This document shows, piece after piece, positions 26,009-36,470 of a stretch of 39,371 nucleotides of DNA; the stretch's first letter is position 1, and each line of letters opens with the position of its first letter. Both the position numbers and the translations under genes were made by a program. The stretch spans positions 1-39,371 of the forward strand of contig JAPKCA010000009.1 of the NCBI GenBank assembly GCA_028823145.1. Direction: 5' to 3'. Under the pieces are notes generated by a model. It was not told where the DNA came from, did no database searches, and worked only from the letters and a program-made list of their open reading frames with translations. The stretch comes from Flavobacteriales bacterium. GTDB taxonomy: Bacteria > Bacteroidota > Bacteroidia > Flavobacteriales_D > Sanyastnellaceae.

Positions 26009-28195
26009 ATGAGTATTTCTCGTCAAAAAGCCCTGCAAGATGTCTTGGAACGCACCCCGCGTATACGTGAACGTCCTGCGAACAAGATTTCACAGTACTA
26101 CGGAGAGAATGTATTCAGCCTCCATACGATGCGCGAGTATCTAACAGATGAGGCGTGTGATGGCATCTTGAATGCGATGGAGAACCATACGCCCATCAGC
26201 CGATCGATTGCAGATCAAGTGGCCTCCGCGATGAAGGAGTGGGCGATGTCAAGAGGAGCAACGCATTATACCCACTGGTTTCAGCCATTGACTGGAGCGA
26301 CGGCTGAGAAACACGATAGTTTCATAACGCCCACAGGAGATGGTCGAGCCATAGAGAAGTTTGATGGTTCATTGTTGGTGCAACAAGAACCGGATGCCAG
26401 TTCATTTCCCAGCGGTGGAATTCGAAACACCTTTGAGGCTCGTGGTTATACACTTTGGGATCCCACTTCCCAGGCATTTGTTTGGGACAATACACTTTGC
26501 ATTCCTACGATTTTTATCAGCTACACAGGATTTGCCCTCGATAATAAGATGCCCCTGCTCAAGGCGTTGGCTCGGGTTGACACGGCCGCAACCGATGTGT
26601 GTCAATATTTCGACAAGAATGTGACGAAGGTGGTGGCCACGTTGGGTTGGGAACAAGAATACTTTTTGGTTGACAAAGCGTTGCATGCAGCACGACCTGA
26701 CTTGCAGTTGACGGGTCGCTTGTTATTTGCGGCAACTCCTGCGAAAGGGCAACAATTGGATGACCATTACTTTGGAAGCATTCCTGCTCGGGCAACCGCA
26801 TTCATGAAAGAGTTTGAATTGGAATCACACAAGTTGGGAATTCCAGTGACTACCCGGCACAATGAGGTCGCTCCAAACCAATTTGAATGTGCGCCGGTCT
26901 ACGAAGAAGCAAATTTGGCCAACGACCACAATTTGCTTTTGATGGAAGTTATGGAGCAAGTGGCTCGTAAACATAATTTTCGTGTGTTGCTACATGAGAA
27001 ACCTTACCCGGGATTGAATGGGTCGGGCAAGCATAACAATTGGTCCTTGGGAACGAATACCAATGTAAACCTGCTCAAGCCGGGGAATACGCCGAAAACC
27101 AATTTGCGGTTTCTGACGTTTTTCGTAAACACCTTGGCGGCTTTGCACAAGCATGCAGATGTGGTTCGAGCCGCCATTGCAGCGATCGGAAACGACCACC
27201 GATTGGGAGCCAATGAGGCACCTCCAGCAATCATTAGTGCCTTCATTGGTTCGCAATTGTCAGACCTTTTGGATGATTTGGAGCGCAGCATCAAGGCGGG
27301 AAAGCTGACACCAGAAGACAAGACGGCATTGAAGTTGGAAATCGGACGCATTCCGGAAGTGCTTTTGGACAACACCGACCGAAACCGCACTTCACCGTTT
27401 GCCTTTACGGGGAACAAATTTGAGTTGCGTGCTGTGGGCAGCACAGCGAATTGCGCTGTTGCGATGATTGTTCTAAATACTATCGTTTCCGAGCAGCTGG
27501 AGGCGTTTAAGAAGGATGTCGATCACAGAATTGATCAGGGGGATAAAAAAGACGATGCGATTCTCAAAGAATTGCAACGCTTGATCACCCGAAGCAAGGC
27601 CATTCGATTCGAAGGGAATGGCTACTCCGATGAATGGGTGGTAGAAGCAAAAAAGCGGGGATTGTCCAACTTGAAAAACACCCCTGAAGCTCTGGAAGTG
27701 TTCAGTCGCAAGGAGGTGATTAAATTGTTCGAAAACCAACAAGTTTTAGCCAAAGAAGAATTGAGTGCTCGTGTCGAGGTCGAGTTGGAGAATTACATTT
27801 TGAAGAGTCAGATTGAATACCGAGTGCTTCTTGAGATGGCTCGCGGTACCATTCTGCCAACTGTTGTGAAATACCAAAACCAATTATTGACCAATGTTCA
27901 GGGATTGAAGGATGTCTTTGGGAAAGACGGTGACGCCCTATCTACTGCTCAAATGGAATTGCTAAAAACGGCTGGTCAATGGATGCAGAAATTGCATGTG
28001 GATGCAAACAAGTTAGAAGCGTTGCATGATAAAGCGGAGTCTGCAAAGACAGCATCGGCTAAAGCGAAACAGTACGCTGAAAAAGTTGTTCCCGGAATGA
28101 ATGAACTAGCGGATTGTTGTTCTGCATTGGAGTCATTGGTGGATGATGCCCTCTGGCCATTCCCGAAATTAGCCGAGTTGCTTTTCACAAAGTAA
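26009..28195 (+). CDS. glnN: glutamine synthetase type III
   Basis: 728 aa; ATPAKGQQLDDHYFGSIPARATAFMKEFELESHKLGIPVTTRHNEVAPNQFECAPVYEEANLANDHNLLLMEVMEQVARKHNFRVLLHEKPYPGLNGSGKHNNWSLGT. Confidence 0.97.
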   Translation: MSISRQKALQDVLERTPRIRERPANKISQYYGENVFSLHTMREYLTDEACDGILNAMENHTPISRSIADQVASAMKEWAMSRGATHYTHWFQPLTGATAEKHDSFITPTGDGRAIEKFDGSLLVQQEPDASSFPSGGIRNTFEARGYTLWDPTSQAFVWDNTLCIPTIFISYTGFALDNKMPLLKALARVDTAATDVCQYFDKNVTKVVATLGWEQEYFLVDKALHAARPDLQLTGRLLFAATPAKGQQLDDHYFGSIPARATAFMKEFELESHKLGIPVTTRHNEVAPNQFECAPVYEEANLANDHNLLLMEVMEQVARKHNFRVLLHEKPYPGLNGSGKHNNWSLGTNTNVNLLKPGNTPKTNLRFLTFFVNTLAALHKHADVVRAAIAAIGNDHRLGANEAPPAIISAFIGSQLSDLLDDLERSIKAGKLTPEDKTALKLEIGRIPEVLLDNTDRNRTSPFAFTGNKFELRAVGSTANCAVAMIVLNTIVSEQLEAFKKDVDHRIDQGDKKDDAILKELQRLITRSKAIRFEGNGYSDEWVVEAKKRGLSNLKNTPEALEVFSRKEVIKLFENQQVLAKEELSARVEVELENYILKSQIEYRVLLEMARGTILPTVVKYQNQLLTNVQGLKDVFGKDGDALSTAQMELLKTAGQWMQKLHVDANKLEALHDKAESAKTASAKAKQYAEKVVPGMNELADCCSALESLVDDALWPFPKLAELLFTK

Positions 28196-28234
28196 TTCCA
28201 ACGGATAAAAGCCTCAGAATAGAGGAAAAAGAAC

Positions 28235-28275
28235 AGGAGCTGCATTGATTTTTCATTGTAGCTCCTCTTTTTTTT
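28235..28275 (+). terminator. rho-independent terminator of glnN
   Basis: AGGAGCTGCA...TGTAGCTCCT 10-bp stem (one GU) followed by CTTTTTTTT. Confidence 0.9.
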
Positions 28276-28363
28276 AGTTCGAATCTTGTGCTTTTTATGG
28301 GAGATGTTTCTTACTTCTAACCTGTGTGCCTTACATTCGGGAACTGATATAAAGCGCTACGAA

Positions 28364-30364
28364 ATGCACAACTACCTGCGAGCTTTTATGAATCGGATGG
28401 GAATGACCTGTCTGCTTTTCACCATGTCTTTGGGCGTCGCCTTTTCCCAGACAAATTTTTCTGCTGAAGCCGATGCGGCGTATGCCCGAGGAGGGTTCCA
28501 TACGGCAGCTCAGGAATACATCAAGGCTTACGCTAAGATTAAGGGAATTGATGAAAAGGGAAGAGTGGCATTCATGACGGGTGAATGCTTCCGTTTGATG
28601 CTCGACCCTGGAGCTGCAGAAGAGTGGTATGACAAGGCCATCGGTCTTCGATTCGGAGATGAGAACCCTATAGTTTATTTGAATTACGGTGAAATCATGT
28701 CATCTCAACAAGAGTTTGATGAGGCCATTGAATGGTATATGACGTACCAAGAAAATGGAGGGGACTCGGGAGTCGCTGAAAGCAAAATTGTAGCAGCGGA
28801 CAATGATGCACTCGACATGGATGAGCCACCAAGCCGTTATGCGGTAGAAAACATCTTGTTGCTCAATTCAGATTCATATGATTTTGGAGCAGGATTCTCT
28901 TCGAAGAAATCTGACCAGATTGTATTTTCCTCCTCCCGCGAGTCTTCCGCTGGATCAGGAGAAGACCCCGTTACAGGCCAAAGCTTTATGGATTTATTCC
29001 AATCGGAGCAAGACAAAAAAGACCGTTGGAGCACGCCTGAACCATTGAACAACACCGTCAACACCTCGTCCAACGAGGGAACGATGACCTTCGATAAGAA
29101 GTACAAAAGGATGTATTTCACTCGGTGTGTATCAGATGATAACAATTCATTCGCATGTGACGTGTACCGCGCTGATGCAATGGGCAATAAGTTTGGCCCC
29201 TCTGAAGTTGTTGAATTGATCAACCGAGATGAGAATGATAGCTCACAAGTTGGTCACCCAGCCTTCACGATTGACAATGATTACATGATGTTCGTGTCAG
29301 ATATGCCAGGAGGGTTTGGGGGCAAGGATATTTGGTACGTGAGTTATGATGAGAAGGAGGATTCTTTCGGGCCACCACAGAATATGGGTCCGAGCATCAA
29401 TACGATGGGGGATGAAATGTTCCCTTCGATGCGTTTTGATGGGACTTTGTTTTATTCTTCGACCACTCTTGGTGAAATGGGAGGGTTGGACATCGTTCGA
29501 GCGATGCCCACTGACAAACCCATGGAATTTGAACCAGCGGAGGCTATGCCTTATCCATTGAACAGTTCTTCCGATGATTTCGCATTGATTTTTGCTGATG
29601 ATGAAGATCGGGGCATCTTCACTTCGAGTCGTCCGGGTGGGAAAGGAAAGGATGACTTGTATTCCTTCCGTTTGCCGGATATGAATTATTGCTTCCGAGC
29701 CAATGTTTACGATTATGACACGGGAATGTCTTTGATGTCTTCTGTGGTCGTGAACAGTTCGAAGGGAGATTCTTGGTCGATGACAGCAGATGTAGATGGC
29801 TCAATTTCATTGTGCGATAAGGAAATCAAAGGATCAACGACGTATGGTGTGGATGTGCAGCTGGAAGGTTACATCGGAACCGGAGATCGTTTTTCGACCG
29901 TTGGATTGACCGAGAGTACCACCTTCGCGAGAGAGTATTTCTTGAAGGAAGTGGTGTTGAATGAGGAGTATTCCATGCCATTGGTGCTGTACCCGTTCAA
30001 TGAGGATGAATTGCTCATCAATGCAGAAGTGAATAGCTCTGACTCATTGAGCTATTTGCTGGATATCATGGAGCGAAATGAAACGTTTGTCATTCAGTTG
30101 GAATCGCATACCGATAGCCGTGGAGAAAATGGGTATAACAAAGAGTTGTCTCAACGCCGAGCTCAAACGTGTGTCAATTATTTGGTCAGCCGTGGAATCC
30201 CAAGAGATCGATTGGTCGCTGTTGGACATGGAGAAGACATGTTGCTGATTTCGGATACTGAAATCAATGGCATGAAGTCTGAAGAAGAGAAGGAAAGGGG
30301 TCACCAAGCCAATCGGAGAACGGTCTTCCGAATTCTTCGCTTTGATTACGGTTCAGCTAAGTGA
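28364..30364 (+). CDS. OmpA family protein with TPR, PD40/WD40-like and carboxypeptidase-regulatory-like regions (PorE-like architecture)
   Basis: Signal peptide; TPR-like AYARGGFHTAAQEYIKAY; propeller repeats (YDFGAGFSSKKSDQIVFSSSR, MFVSDMPGGFGGKDIWYVSYD, IFTSSRPGGKGKDDLYSF); OmpA C-term VIQLESHTDSRGENGYNKELSQRRAQTCVNYLVSRGI. Confidence 0.9.
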   Translation: MHNYLRAFMNRMGMTCLLFTMSLGVAFSQTNFSAEADAAYARGGFHTAAQEYIKAYAKIKGIDEKGRVAFMTGECFRLMLDPGAAEEWYDKAIGLRFGDENPIVYLNYGEIMSSQQEFDEAIEWYMTYQENGGDSGVAESKIVAADNDALDMDEPPSRYAVENILLLNSDSYDFGAGFSSKKSDQIVFSSSRESSAGSGEDPVTGQSFMDLFQSEQDKKDRWSTPEPLNNTVNTSSNEGTMTFDKKYKRMYFTRCVSDDNNSFACDVYRADAMGNKFGPSEVVELINRDENDSSQVGHPAFTIDNDYMMFVSDMPGGFGGKDIWYVSYDEKEDSFGPPQNMGPSINTMGDEMFPSMRFDGTLFYSSTTLGEMGGLDIVRAMPTDKPMEFEPAEAMPYPLNSSSDDFALIFADDEDRGIFTSSRPGGKGKDDLYSFRLPDMNYCFRANVYDYDTGMSLMSSVVVNSSKGDSWSMTADVDGSISLCDKEIKGSTTYGVDVQLEGYIGTGDRFSTVGLTESTTFAREYFLKEVVLNEEYSMPLVLYPFNEDELLINAEVNSSDSLSYLLDIMERNETFVIQLESHTDSRGENGYNKELSQRRAQTCVNYLVSRGIPRDRLVAVGHGEDMLLISDTEINGMKSEEEKERGHQANRRTVFRILRFDYGSAK

Positions 30365-31536
30365 TTGAACCGTCTCGATACGCATCAAGAGGAGTTTCTG
30401 CGGGTAAGGAAGAGGTTCACGCAGCTATTGCAGGTGTGGACAAAGGTCTCTTTCCGCAAGCGTTTTGCAAAATCATTCCGGATTACCTAACGGGAAGTCA
30501 AGACCATTGTGTGGTCATGCATGCAGACGGAGCTGGTACAAAATCAGCTTTGGCTTACATGTACTGGAAAGAAACCGGTGATTTGAGCGTGTGGAAGGGC
30601 ATAGCCCAGGATGCTCTGATCATGAACATCGATGATTTATTGTGCGTTGGTGCCACGGGACCTATTCTCGTTTCCAGCACCATCGGTCGTAACAAGCATT
30701 TGGTGACCGGAGAGGTCATCGCTGCGATTATTCAAGGAACAGAGTCGTTGCTTTCCGACTTGAGAGCTGAGGGCATTGACGTGCAGAGCACTGGTGGTGA
30801 AACTGCCGATGTCGGCGATTTGGTTCGAACCATCATTGTCGATTCGACGGTGGTTGCCCGAATGAAACGCTCCGATGTGATTGACAACGCCAACATTGCA
30901 GCGGGTCAAGTGATCGTAGGATTGGCCAGCGACGGTCAAGCACGATGGGAGTCGGAATACAATGGCGGGATGGGATCCAATGGATTGACTTCAGCGCGCC
31001 ATGATATGTTCCGGAAAGATTTGGCTCAACGGTATCCGGAAAGTGTAGACCCTGCAACGGATGCGAAATGGGTTTATACGGGACCGTTTGACTTGACCGA
31101 TGAAGTGTCGGACGTTCCCTTGAATGCTGGAAAATTGGTGCTTTCGCCAACACGGACTTATGCACCGTTGATTTCGAAAATTTTACCTAAATGGAGGCAC
31201 CGCATCAAGGGTATGGTTCATTGCTCTGGTGGCGCTCAAACGAAGGTGCTGCATTTCATAGAGGATATCCATGTCATCAAAGATGACTTGTTCCCTACAC
31301 CACCACTTTTTCGGATGATTCAGGAAGCTTCAGGCACTGAATGGTCTGAGATGTACACGGTGTTCAATATGGGGCATCGGATGGAGATTTATACCGACTC
31401 AGACGCTGCGGAGGCTATTGTAGCCATGGCAAAGGAAGCTGGCGTTGGTGCGAAAATCATCGGACGGTGTGAGCCTTGGCAAGGAAAACGTGTGACCGTA
31501 TCGGGAGAACATGGTACGTTTGAATATGGTGATTAG
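30361..31536 (+). CDS. purM: phosphoribosylformylglycinamidine cyclo-ligase (GTG start)
   Basis: [79 protein letters not shown]. Confidence 0.93.
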   Translation: MIEPSRYASRGVSAGKEEVHAAIAGVDKGLFPQAFCKIIPDYLTGSQDHCVVMHADGAGTKSALAYMYWKETGDLSVWKGIAQDALIMNIDDLLCVGATGPILVSSTIGRNKHLVTGEVIAAIIQGTESLLSDLRAEGIDVQSTGGETADVGDLVRTIIVDSTVVARMKRSDVIDNANIAAGQVIVGLASDGQARWESEYNGGMGSNGLTSARHDMFRKDLAQRYPESVDPATDAKWVYTGPFDLTDEVSDVPLNAGKLVLSPTRTYAPLISKILPKWRHRIKGMVHCSGGAQTKVLHFIEDIHVIKDDLFPTPPLFRMIQEASGTEWSEMYTVFNMGHRMEIYTDSDAAEAIVAMAKEAGVGAKIIGRCEPWQGKRVTVSGEHGTFEYGD

Positions 31537-31544
31537 CTGAAACA

Positions 31545-32627
31545 ATGAAACGAGAGGAGGAACTGATGATGAAGCTGGCCTCCATCACGGATCGTTACCG
31601 TGAAGTGGAGAAGTCGATTGGTGATTCGGATGTGGTTACAGACCCCGTCCGTTACCGCGATTTAATGCGCGAGTATAAGAGACTCAAATCCTTTGTTAAT
31701 CATCATCAAAAATTGATTTTGCTGGAGTCGGAACTGCAGCAAGCTGAAGAGTGGTTGGCTGGTGGGGATGAGGAATTTCGTGCAATGGCTAAGGAAGAGT
31801 ACCCAGCCATTGAAGAGCAATTGTCGGCTGGATATAAGGCAGCACGATTGATGTTGTTGCCACGCGATGAAGTTGATGGTCGCCCGGTCATGTTAGAACT
31901 TAGAGCGGGAACAGGAGGAGATGAAGCGGCGCTATTTACGGGAGATTTGTTCCGCATGTATCAGCGATTTGCTGAATCCAAAGGATGGCAGGTGAAGGTG
32001 GTGAATGCCAATGAAGGCTCTGCCGGAGGATTCAAAGAAATCATTGCACGAATCGAGGGCGAAGGAGTGTATGGCTTATTGAAATTTGAAAGTGGAGTGC
32101 ACCGCGTTCAACGCGTGCCTGACACCGAATCCCAAGGGCGCGTGCATACGAGTGCCGCAACCGTGGCGGTCATGCCAGTCGCAGAAGCCATCGACGTTGA
32201 TTTGGATTTAACAGATGTTCGACGGGATACATATCGAGCGAGCGGTGCAGGGGGGCAACACGTCAACAAAACCGAATCTGCAGTGCGTTTGACTCACTTG
32301 CCAACGGGGGTCGTGGTGGAGTGCCAAGATGGTCGCTCTCAGCACCAAAACTATGATCATGCCCTGGAAGTCTTGCGTTCCCGCCTTTATGAATTGGAGA
32401 GAGACAAGCAGCGAGCGGAACAAGCATTGAAGCGAAAAACGTTGGTCAGTACAGGTGATCGTTCCGCGAAAATCAGAACCTATAATTTCCCCCAAGGCAG
32501 GGTTACGGATCATCGAATCCATTACACAGCACATGCTCTTCCTGCGATATTGGGAGGGGATTTGGGAGGGGTTATTGAAGCGTTGCACCTAGCTGAACAA
32601 GCAGAACTTTTGGCCGCACAAACCTGA
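31545..32627 (+). CDS. prfA: peptide chain release factor 1
   Basis: [77 protein letters not shown] (GGQ). Confidence 0.98.
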   Translation: MKREEELMMKLASITDRYREVEKSIGDSDVVTDPVRYRDLMREYKRLKSFVNHHQKLILLESELQQAEEWLAGGDEEFRAMAKEEYPAIEEQLSAGYKAARLMLLPRDEVDGRPVMLELRAGTGGDEAALFTGDLFRMYQRFAESKGWQVKVVNANEGSAGGFKEIIARIEGEGVYGLLKFESGVHRVQRVPDTESQGRVHTSAATVAVMPVAEAIDVDLDLTDVRRDTYRASGAGGQHVNKTESAVRLTHLPTGVVVECQDGRSQHQNYDHALEVLRSRLYELERDKQRAEQALKRKTLVSTGDRSAKIRTYNFPQGRVTDHRIHYTAHALPAILGGDLGGVIEALHLAEQAELLAAQT

Positions 32628-32633
32628 ACGAGG

Positions 32634-33449
32634 ATGATTCAAAACCGTCAAAGACTCTATGAAGCAATCCTGGCGAAGCAGTCCTTTCTCTGCATCGGGC
32701 TAGATCCGGATGTCAATCAAATTCCTGCTTCCTGCGGGACTGGGGTAGGTGGGATGGAGCGCTTTTGCAAAGAAATCGTAGATGCGACACACGATGTGAC
32801 GGTAGCCTACAAACCCAATCTGGCCTTTTTTGAACAATACGGCGCGGCTGGTTGGGCGGCACTCGAGCGTATCGTAGCACATATTCCAAACGAATGCATG
32901 GTCATTGCAGATGCCAAACGAGGCGATATAGGAAATACGGCTAGCCGATATGCCCAGGCCCTTTTTGAGGGACTTGGTGCAGATGCGATCACTGTCACTC
33001 CATACATGGGGGAAGACTGTGTGCGGCCATTCACAGCTTTTGGCGCTGGTCGCTGGACCATTGTGCTTGCACTCACATCCAATGTGGGGGCTCAAGATTT
33101 TGAATTCTATGGTGATCCACCATTGTATGAGCGTGTTTTGGAAAAGGCCCAAGCGTGGGGAACGCCTGACAACATGATGTTCGTTGTCGGTGCTACACGA
33201 CCACACCACTTGGCCCGTGCTCGTGCATTGGCGCCAGAGCATTTTTTTCTGGTTCCAGGTGTCGGAGCCCAAGGGGGAACGTTGGAAGATGTCGTTAAAG
33301 CAGGTTGGAATCCACAATGTGGTTTATTGGTGAATTCTTCGCGTGGAATTCTTTATGCCAGCCCGGATTCCGACTTCGCTGAAAAAGCGAGAGAAGCTGC
33401 ATTGGAATTGCAGAATTCCATGGCGCATTGTTTGAAAGCGACTACATAG
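32634..33449 (+). CDS. pyrF: orotidine-5'-phosphate decarboxylase
   Basis: CIGLDPDVNQIP, AYKPNLAFFEQYGAAGWAAL, VIADAKRGDIGNTASRYAQA, VTPYMGEDCVRPF. Confidence 0.96.
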   Translation: MIQNRQRLYEAILAKQSFLCIGLDPDVNQIPASCGTGVGGMERFCKEIVDATHDVTVAYKPNLAFFEQYGAAGWAALERIVAHIPNECMVIADAKRGDIGNTASRYAQALFEGLGADAITVTPYMGEDCVRPFTAFGAGRWTIVLALTSNVGAQDFEFYGDPPLYERVLEKAQAWGTPDNMMFVVGATRPHHLARARALAPEHFFLVPGVGAQGGTLEDVVKAGWNPQCGLLVNSSRGILYASPDSDFAEKAREAALELQNSMAHCLKATT

Positions 33450-33461
33450 AAATACGTCTTG

Positions 33462-33602
33462 ATGCGCACTTCAGGTGACTTGGTGATCAATTCGTCAGCG
33501 GTTACCATGTTGGATGAATCGGTCAAGTTGTTTGTCTTGGGAACAGCCAATCAGATACGCCGGTTGAATGAATTCCTTGGAATACAAAGTCCGAACCTCT
33601 GA
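33462..33602 (+). CDS. possible 46-aa small ORF, in frame with and downstream of pyrF
   Basis: Own reading: [46 protein letters not shown]; absent from the ORF track (shorter than the track's shortest ORFs). Confidence 0.3.
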   Translation: MRTSGDLVINSSAVTMLDESVKLFVLGTANQIRRLNEFLGIQSPNL

Positions 33603-33663
33603 AGGGCTTTCCATCCCTGTGGCTTTTGTATCTTGGACCATTCGAGATTTAAAACCACGATTC

Positions 33664-35205
33664 ATGCAACGACTACTTTCTCTTTTCCTGGGCTTTCTAG
33701 CCCTGAATATTCCGTCAATGGCCTCAGCGGCATCCATTGATGATCGGATCAATGAGGTGATGGAACCCATCACCAATGCAATTATGCAGGTGATTTTCTT
33801 CACGGTCCCGTTGGGTGAAATGGATGTTCCTTTTGTTTTGATCTGGTTGTTGGCGGGAGCTGTTTTCTTCACCTTTTATTACCGATTCATTAACATCCGG
33901 GCATTCGGACATGCGTTTGACGTAGTTCGAGGTAAATACGATAATCCGGAGCATCCGGGAGAGGTTAGTCATTTCCAAGCACTAACAGCCGCTTTAAGCG
34001 GAACGGTGGGAGTTGGAAATATTGCGGGTGTAGCCTTTGCCGTTTCCTTGGGGGGGCCGGGTGCTACATTTTGGATGATTGTAGCTGGATTGCTGGGAAT
34101 GAGTTCAAAATTTGTGGAGTGTACGTTGGGGACGAAGTACCGTATGAACAATGCGGATGGTTCAGTCTCAGGTGGCCCGATGTATTACTTACGTGATGGT
34201 TTAGCCAAGCAGGGAAAAAAGGGGTTGGGAAAAGTTTTGGCAGTCATTTTTGCCATAGCGTGCATCGGAGGAAGCTTTGGCGGAGGCAACATGGTTCAAA
34301 TCAACCAGGCAACCAAGCAACTCATCGAAGTCACGGGAGGGGAAAATTCTTTCCTTTTTGGTCAAAGCTGGATCTTCGGTCTGCTTATGGCGGTTCTTGT
34401 GGCGCTCATTATTATTGGTGGAATCAAGAGTATCGCTCGGGTGACTGATAAGGTGGTTCCTTTGATGGTGGGGGTATATGTCCTGGGTGCATTGGTGGTT
34501 ATTTTCGGCAACATCACTGAAGTGCCTGCCGCTTTTGCGTTGATATTCAAAAGTGCGTTTACATCGGACGCTGCGTATGGCGGGATAGTTGGGGTGCTGA
34601 TTGTAGGATTCCAGCGTGCGGCATTTTCCAATGAAGCAGGGATTGGTTCCGCATCGATTGCTCACTCCGCCGCGAAGACGGATGAGCCGGTGAGCGAAGG
34701 CATTGTTGCGCTATTGGAGCCCTTCATTGATACCGTTGTGATTTGTACCATGACCGCATTGGTGATTGTTATTTCTGGCTATGGCGCCATGGATCAAGGC
34801 CAAGTGTTGGGGCTTGCTAAATCGGGAGATTTGCAGGCCATTGAATTAACATCCAGTGCATTTTCTCAGACCATGAGTTGGTTCCCAGTGGTGCTCTCTT
34901 TTGCTGTGATTTTGTTTGCGTTGTCAACCATGATCAGCTGGAGCTATTATGGGTTGAAAGCATGGACATATCTTTTTGGTGAGTCACGATCGGTTGAGCT
35001 ATCGTACAAAGCTATTTTCTGCATGTTTGTTGTCGTGGGCTCAGCAATTTCTGCGAAAAGCGTCTTTGATTTTGGTGATGCCATGATTTTTGCCATGTGT
35101 TTCCCAAATGTTCTCGGACTGTATTTCTTGGCTCCTGAAATCCGGGATGATGTGAAAGACTATTTCAAGCGAATTAAATCAGGTGAAATCAAACGATACG
35201 ACTAA
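33664..35205 (+). CDS. alanine/glycine:cation symporter (AGCS) family protein
   Basis: [101 protein letters not shown]. Confidence 0.96.
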   Translation: MQRLLSLFLGFLALNIPSMASAASIDDRINEVMEPITNAIMQVIFFTVPLGEMDVPFVLIWLLAGAVFFTFYYRFINIRAFGHAFDVVRGKYDNPEHPGEVSHFQALTAALSGTVGVGNIAGVAFAVSLGGPGATFWMIVAGLLGMSSKFVECTLGTKYRMNNADGSVSGGPMYYLRDGLAKQGKKGLGKVLAVIFAIACIGGSFGGGNMVQINQATKQLIEVTGGENSFLFGQSWIFGLLMAVLVALIIIGGIKSIARVTDKVVPLMVGVYVLGALVVIFGNITEVPAAFALIFKSAFTSDAAYGGIVGVLIVGFQRAAFSNEAGIGSASIAHSAAKTDEPVSEGIVALLEPFIDTVVICTMTALVIVISGYGAMDQGQVLGLAKSGDLQAIELTSSAFSQTMSWFPVVLSFAVILFALSTMISWSYYGLKAWTYLFGESRSVELSYKAIFCMFVVVGSAISAKSVFDFGDAMIFAMCFPNVLGLYFLAPEIRDDVKDYFKRIKSGEIKRYD

Positions 35206-35223
35206 AACAGGATTCACACGAAG

Positions 35224-35916
35224 ATGAAATTTTGGGGAAAGGGGAGCACGGTGCTTTTGGTTGGTGCGTTGATTTCATGGGGTGTTTTTGGTTGCCAAGT
35301 TTGGTGGAATTTGAAAAGCTCATCTCGTATTGTGGGAAATACAGATGAAAGTCAATTGGCCACATTTTTTGAATTCCTGTCAAGTTTTCCTGTTCCACTG
35401 GATTTGGTAAACCCTTCATCCGGCGGGAGTCAAACGGTGAATGAAACATCGTATTTCCCATCGAGAAAGCAGCGTAGAAAAACAACGTCAGTTGTCCAAA
35501 AAAGGTGGTACAATCTGAATTCAGTTGACAGTATTTTTTTGGAATCTTTGCCCAGGATTGGCCCTGTTCTTGCAGGAAGAATTTGCCGTTTCAGAAAGGC
35601 TTTGGGAGGATTCCATTCAGCTGATCAATTGCAAGAAGTTTGGGGGATATACCCGGATCAATTGGAATCCATTTCAGCTTGGTTTTATGTCCATGCGGGT
35701 GACGTTAAGTTGGTGTGTGTGAATACAGATTCTTGGCATACGATGATGCGACATCCGTACATCCGGGCAGAAGGTGCGCGCCTCATTGAGAGGTTTCGAA
35801 AGCATCACCCATTGGTGAATCTGTCGGACCTTCAGGGTGCGATTCTTGTGAATGACAGCCTGTTTCGGAAGTGGGAGCCCTACCTTCGAATTTGCGATGA
35901 TGAAAAACACGGTTGA
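35224..35916 (+). CDS. membrane-anchored helix-hairpin-helix (ComEA-like) protein
   Basis: N-terminal hydrophobic segment VLLVGALISWGVFGCQVWW; HhH region LNSVDSIFLESLPRIGPVLAGRICRFRKALGGFHSADQLQEVWGI, second HhH-like copy further on. Confidence 0.82.
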   Translation: MKFWGKGSTVLLVGALISWGVFGCQVWWNLKSSSRIVGNTDESQLATFFEFLSSFPVPLDLVNPSSGGSQTVNETSYFPSRKQRRKTTSVVQKRWYNLNSVDSIFLESLPRIGPVLAGRICRFRKALGGFHSADQLQEVWGIYPDQLESISAWFYVHAGDVKLVCVNTDSWHTMMRHPYIRAEGARLIERFRKHHPLVNLSDLQGAILVNDSLFRKWEPYLRICDDEKHG

Positions 35917-36469
35917 CCCAGAACAAAGCGCAGAGGCATCCACTGTGGAGTCCCATGATTTTGCTGCATCGGTGAAGTCCATTCCAGACTTCCCTATTCC
36001 GGGCGTCGTTTTTCGCGACTTGTCTCCTCTTTGGCAAGACGCCGAGATGTCAAAATTGGCCATCGCGCAGATGGCTCACGATGTGGTTCTGTCAACTGGT
36101 AAGCCTGATGTCGTGGTGGGAATTGAAAGCCGAGGGTTTATCTATGGGATGGCCTTGGCGCTGCATTGGGATATCCCCTTTGTTCCATTCCGGAAGCCAG
36201 GGAAATTACCGGGACTTCTTTTAAGGGAGTCATTTCAATTGGAGTATGGCTCCGCGGAATTGGAGTGCCAAGTAGGGGCAATCGATCCAGGTGATCGGGT
36301 ATTGGTGCATGATGATGTTATTGCCACAGGAGGGACGGCCGAGGCTGCTCAGAAATTGATTGAACAGACGGGTGCTTCTTTGGTTGGATTTTCCTTTGTT
36401 ATTGAATTGCGGGATTTAAAAGGAAGGGATCGGTTGTCGGCTCCTGTATTCTCCTTGATTACTTATTGA
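35897..36469 (+). CDS. apt: adenine phosphoribosyltransferase
   Basis: VKSIPDFPIPGVVFRDLSPLWQD, VVVGIESRGFIYGMALA, RKPGKLPG, RVLVHDDVIATGGTAEAAQKLIE (PRPP motif). Confidence 0.95.
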   Translation: MMKNTVDPEQSAEASTVESHDFAASVKSIPDFPIPGVVFRDLSPLWQDAEMSKLAIAQMAHDVVLSTGKPDVVVGIESRGFIYGMALALHWDIPFVPFRKPGKLPGLLLRESFQLEYGSAELECQVGAIDPGDRVLVHDDVIATGGTAEAAQKLIEQTGASLVGFSFVIELRDLKGRDRLSAPVFSLITY

Positions 36470-36470
36470 A

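Noticed and set aside
32700-33317. 205-aa minus-strand ORF opposite pyrF
   Set aside because: Antisense to a clear pyrF; composition looks random
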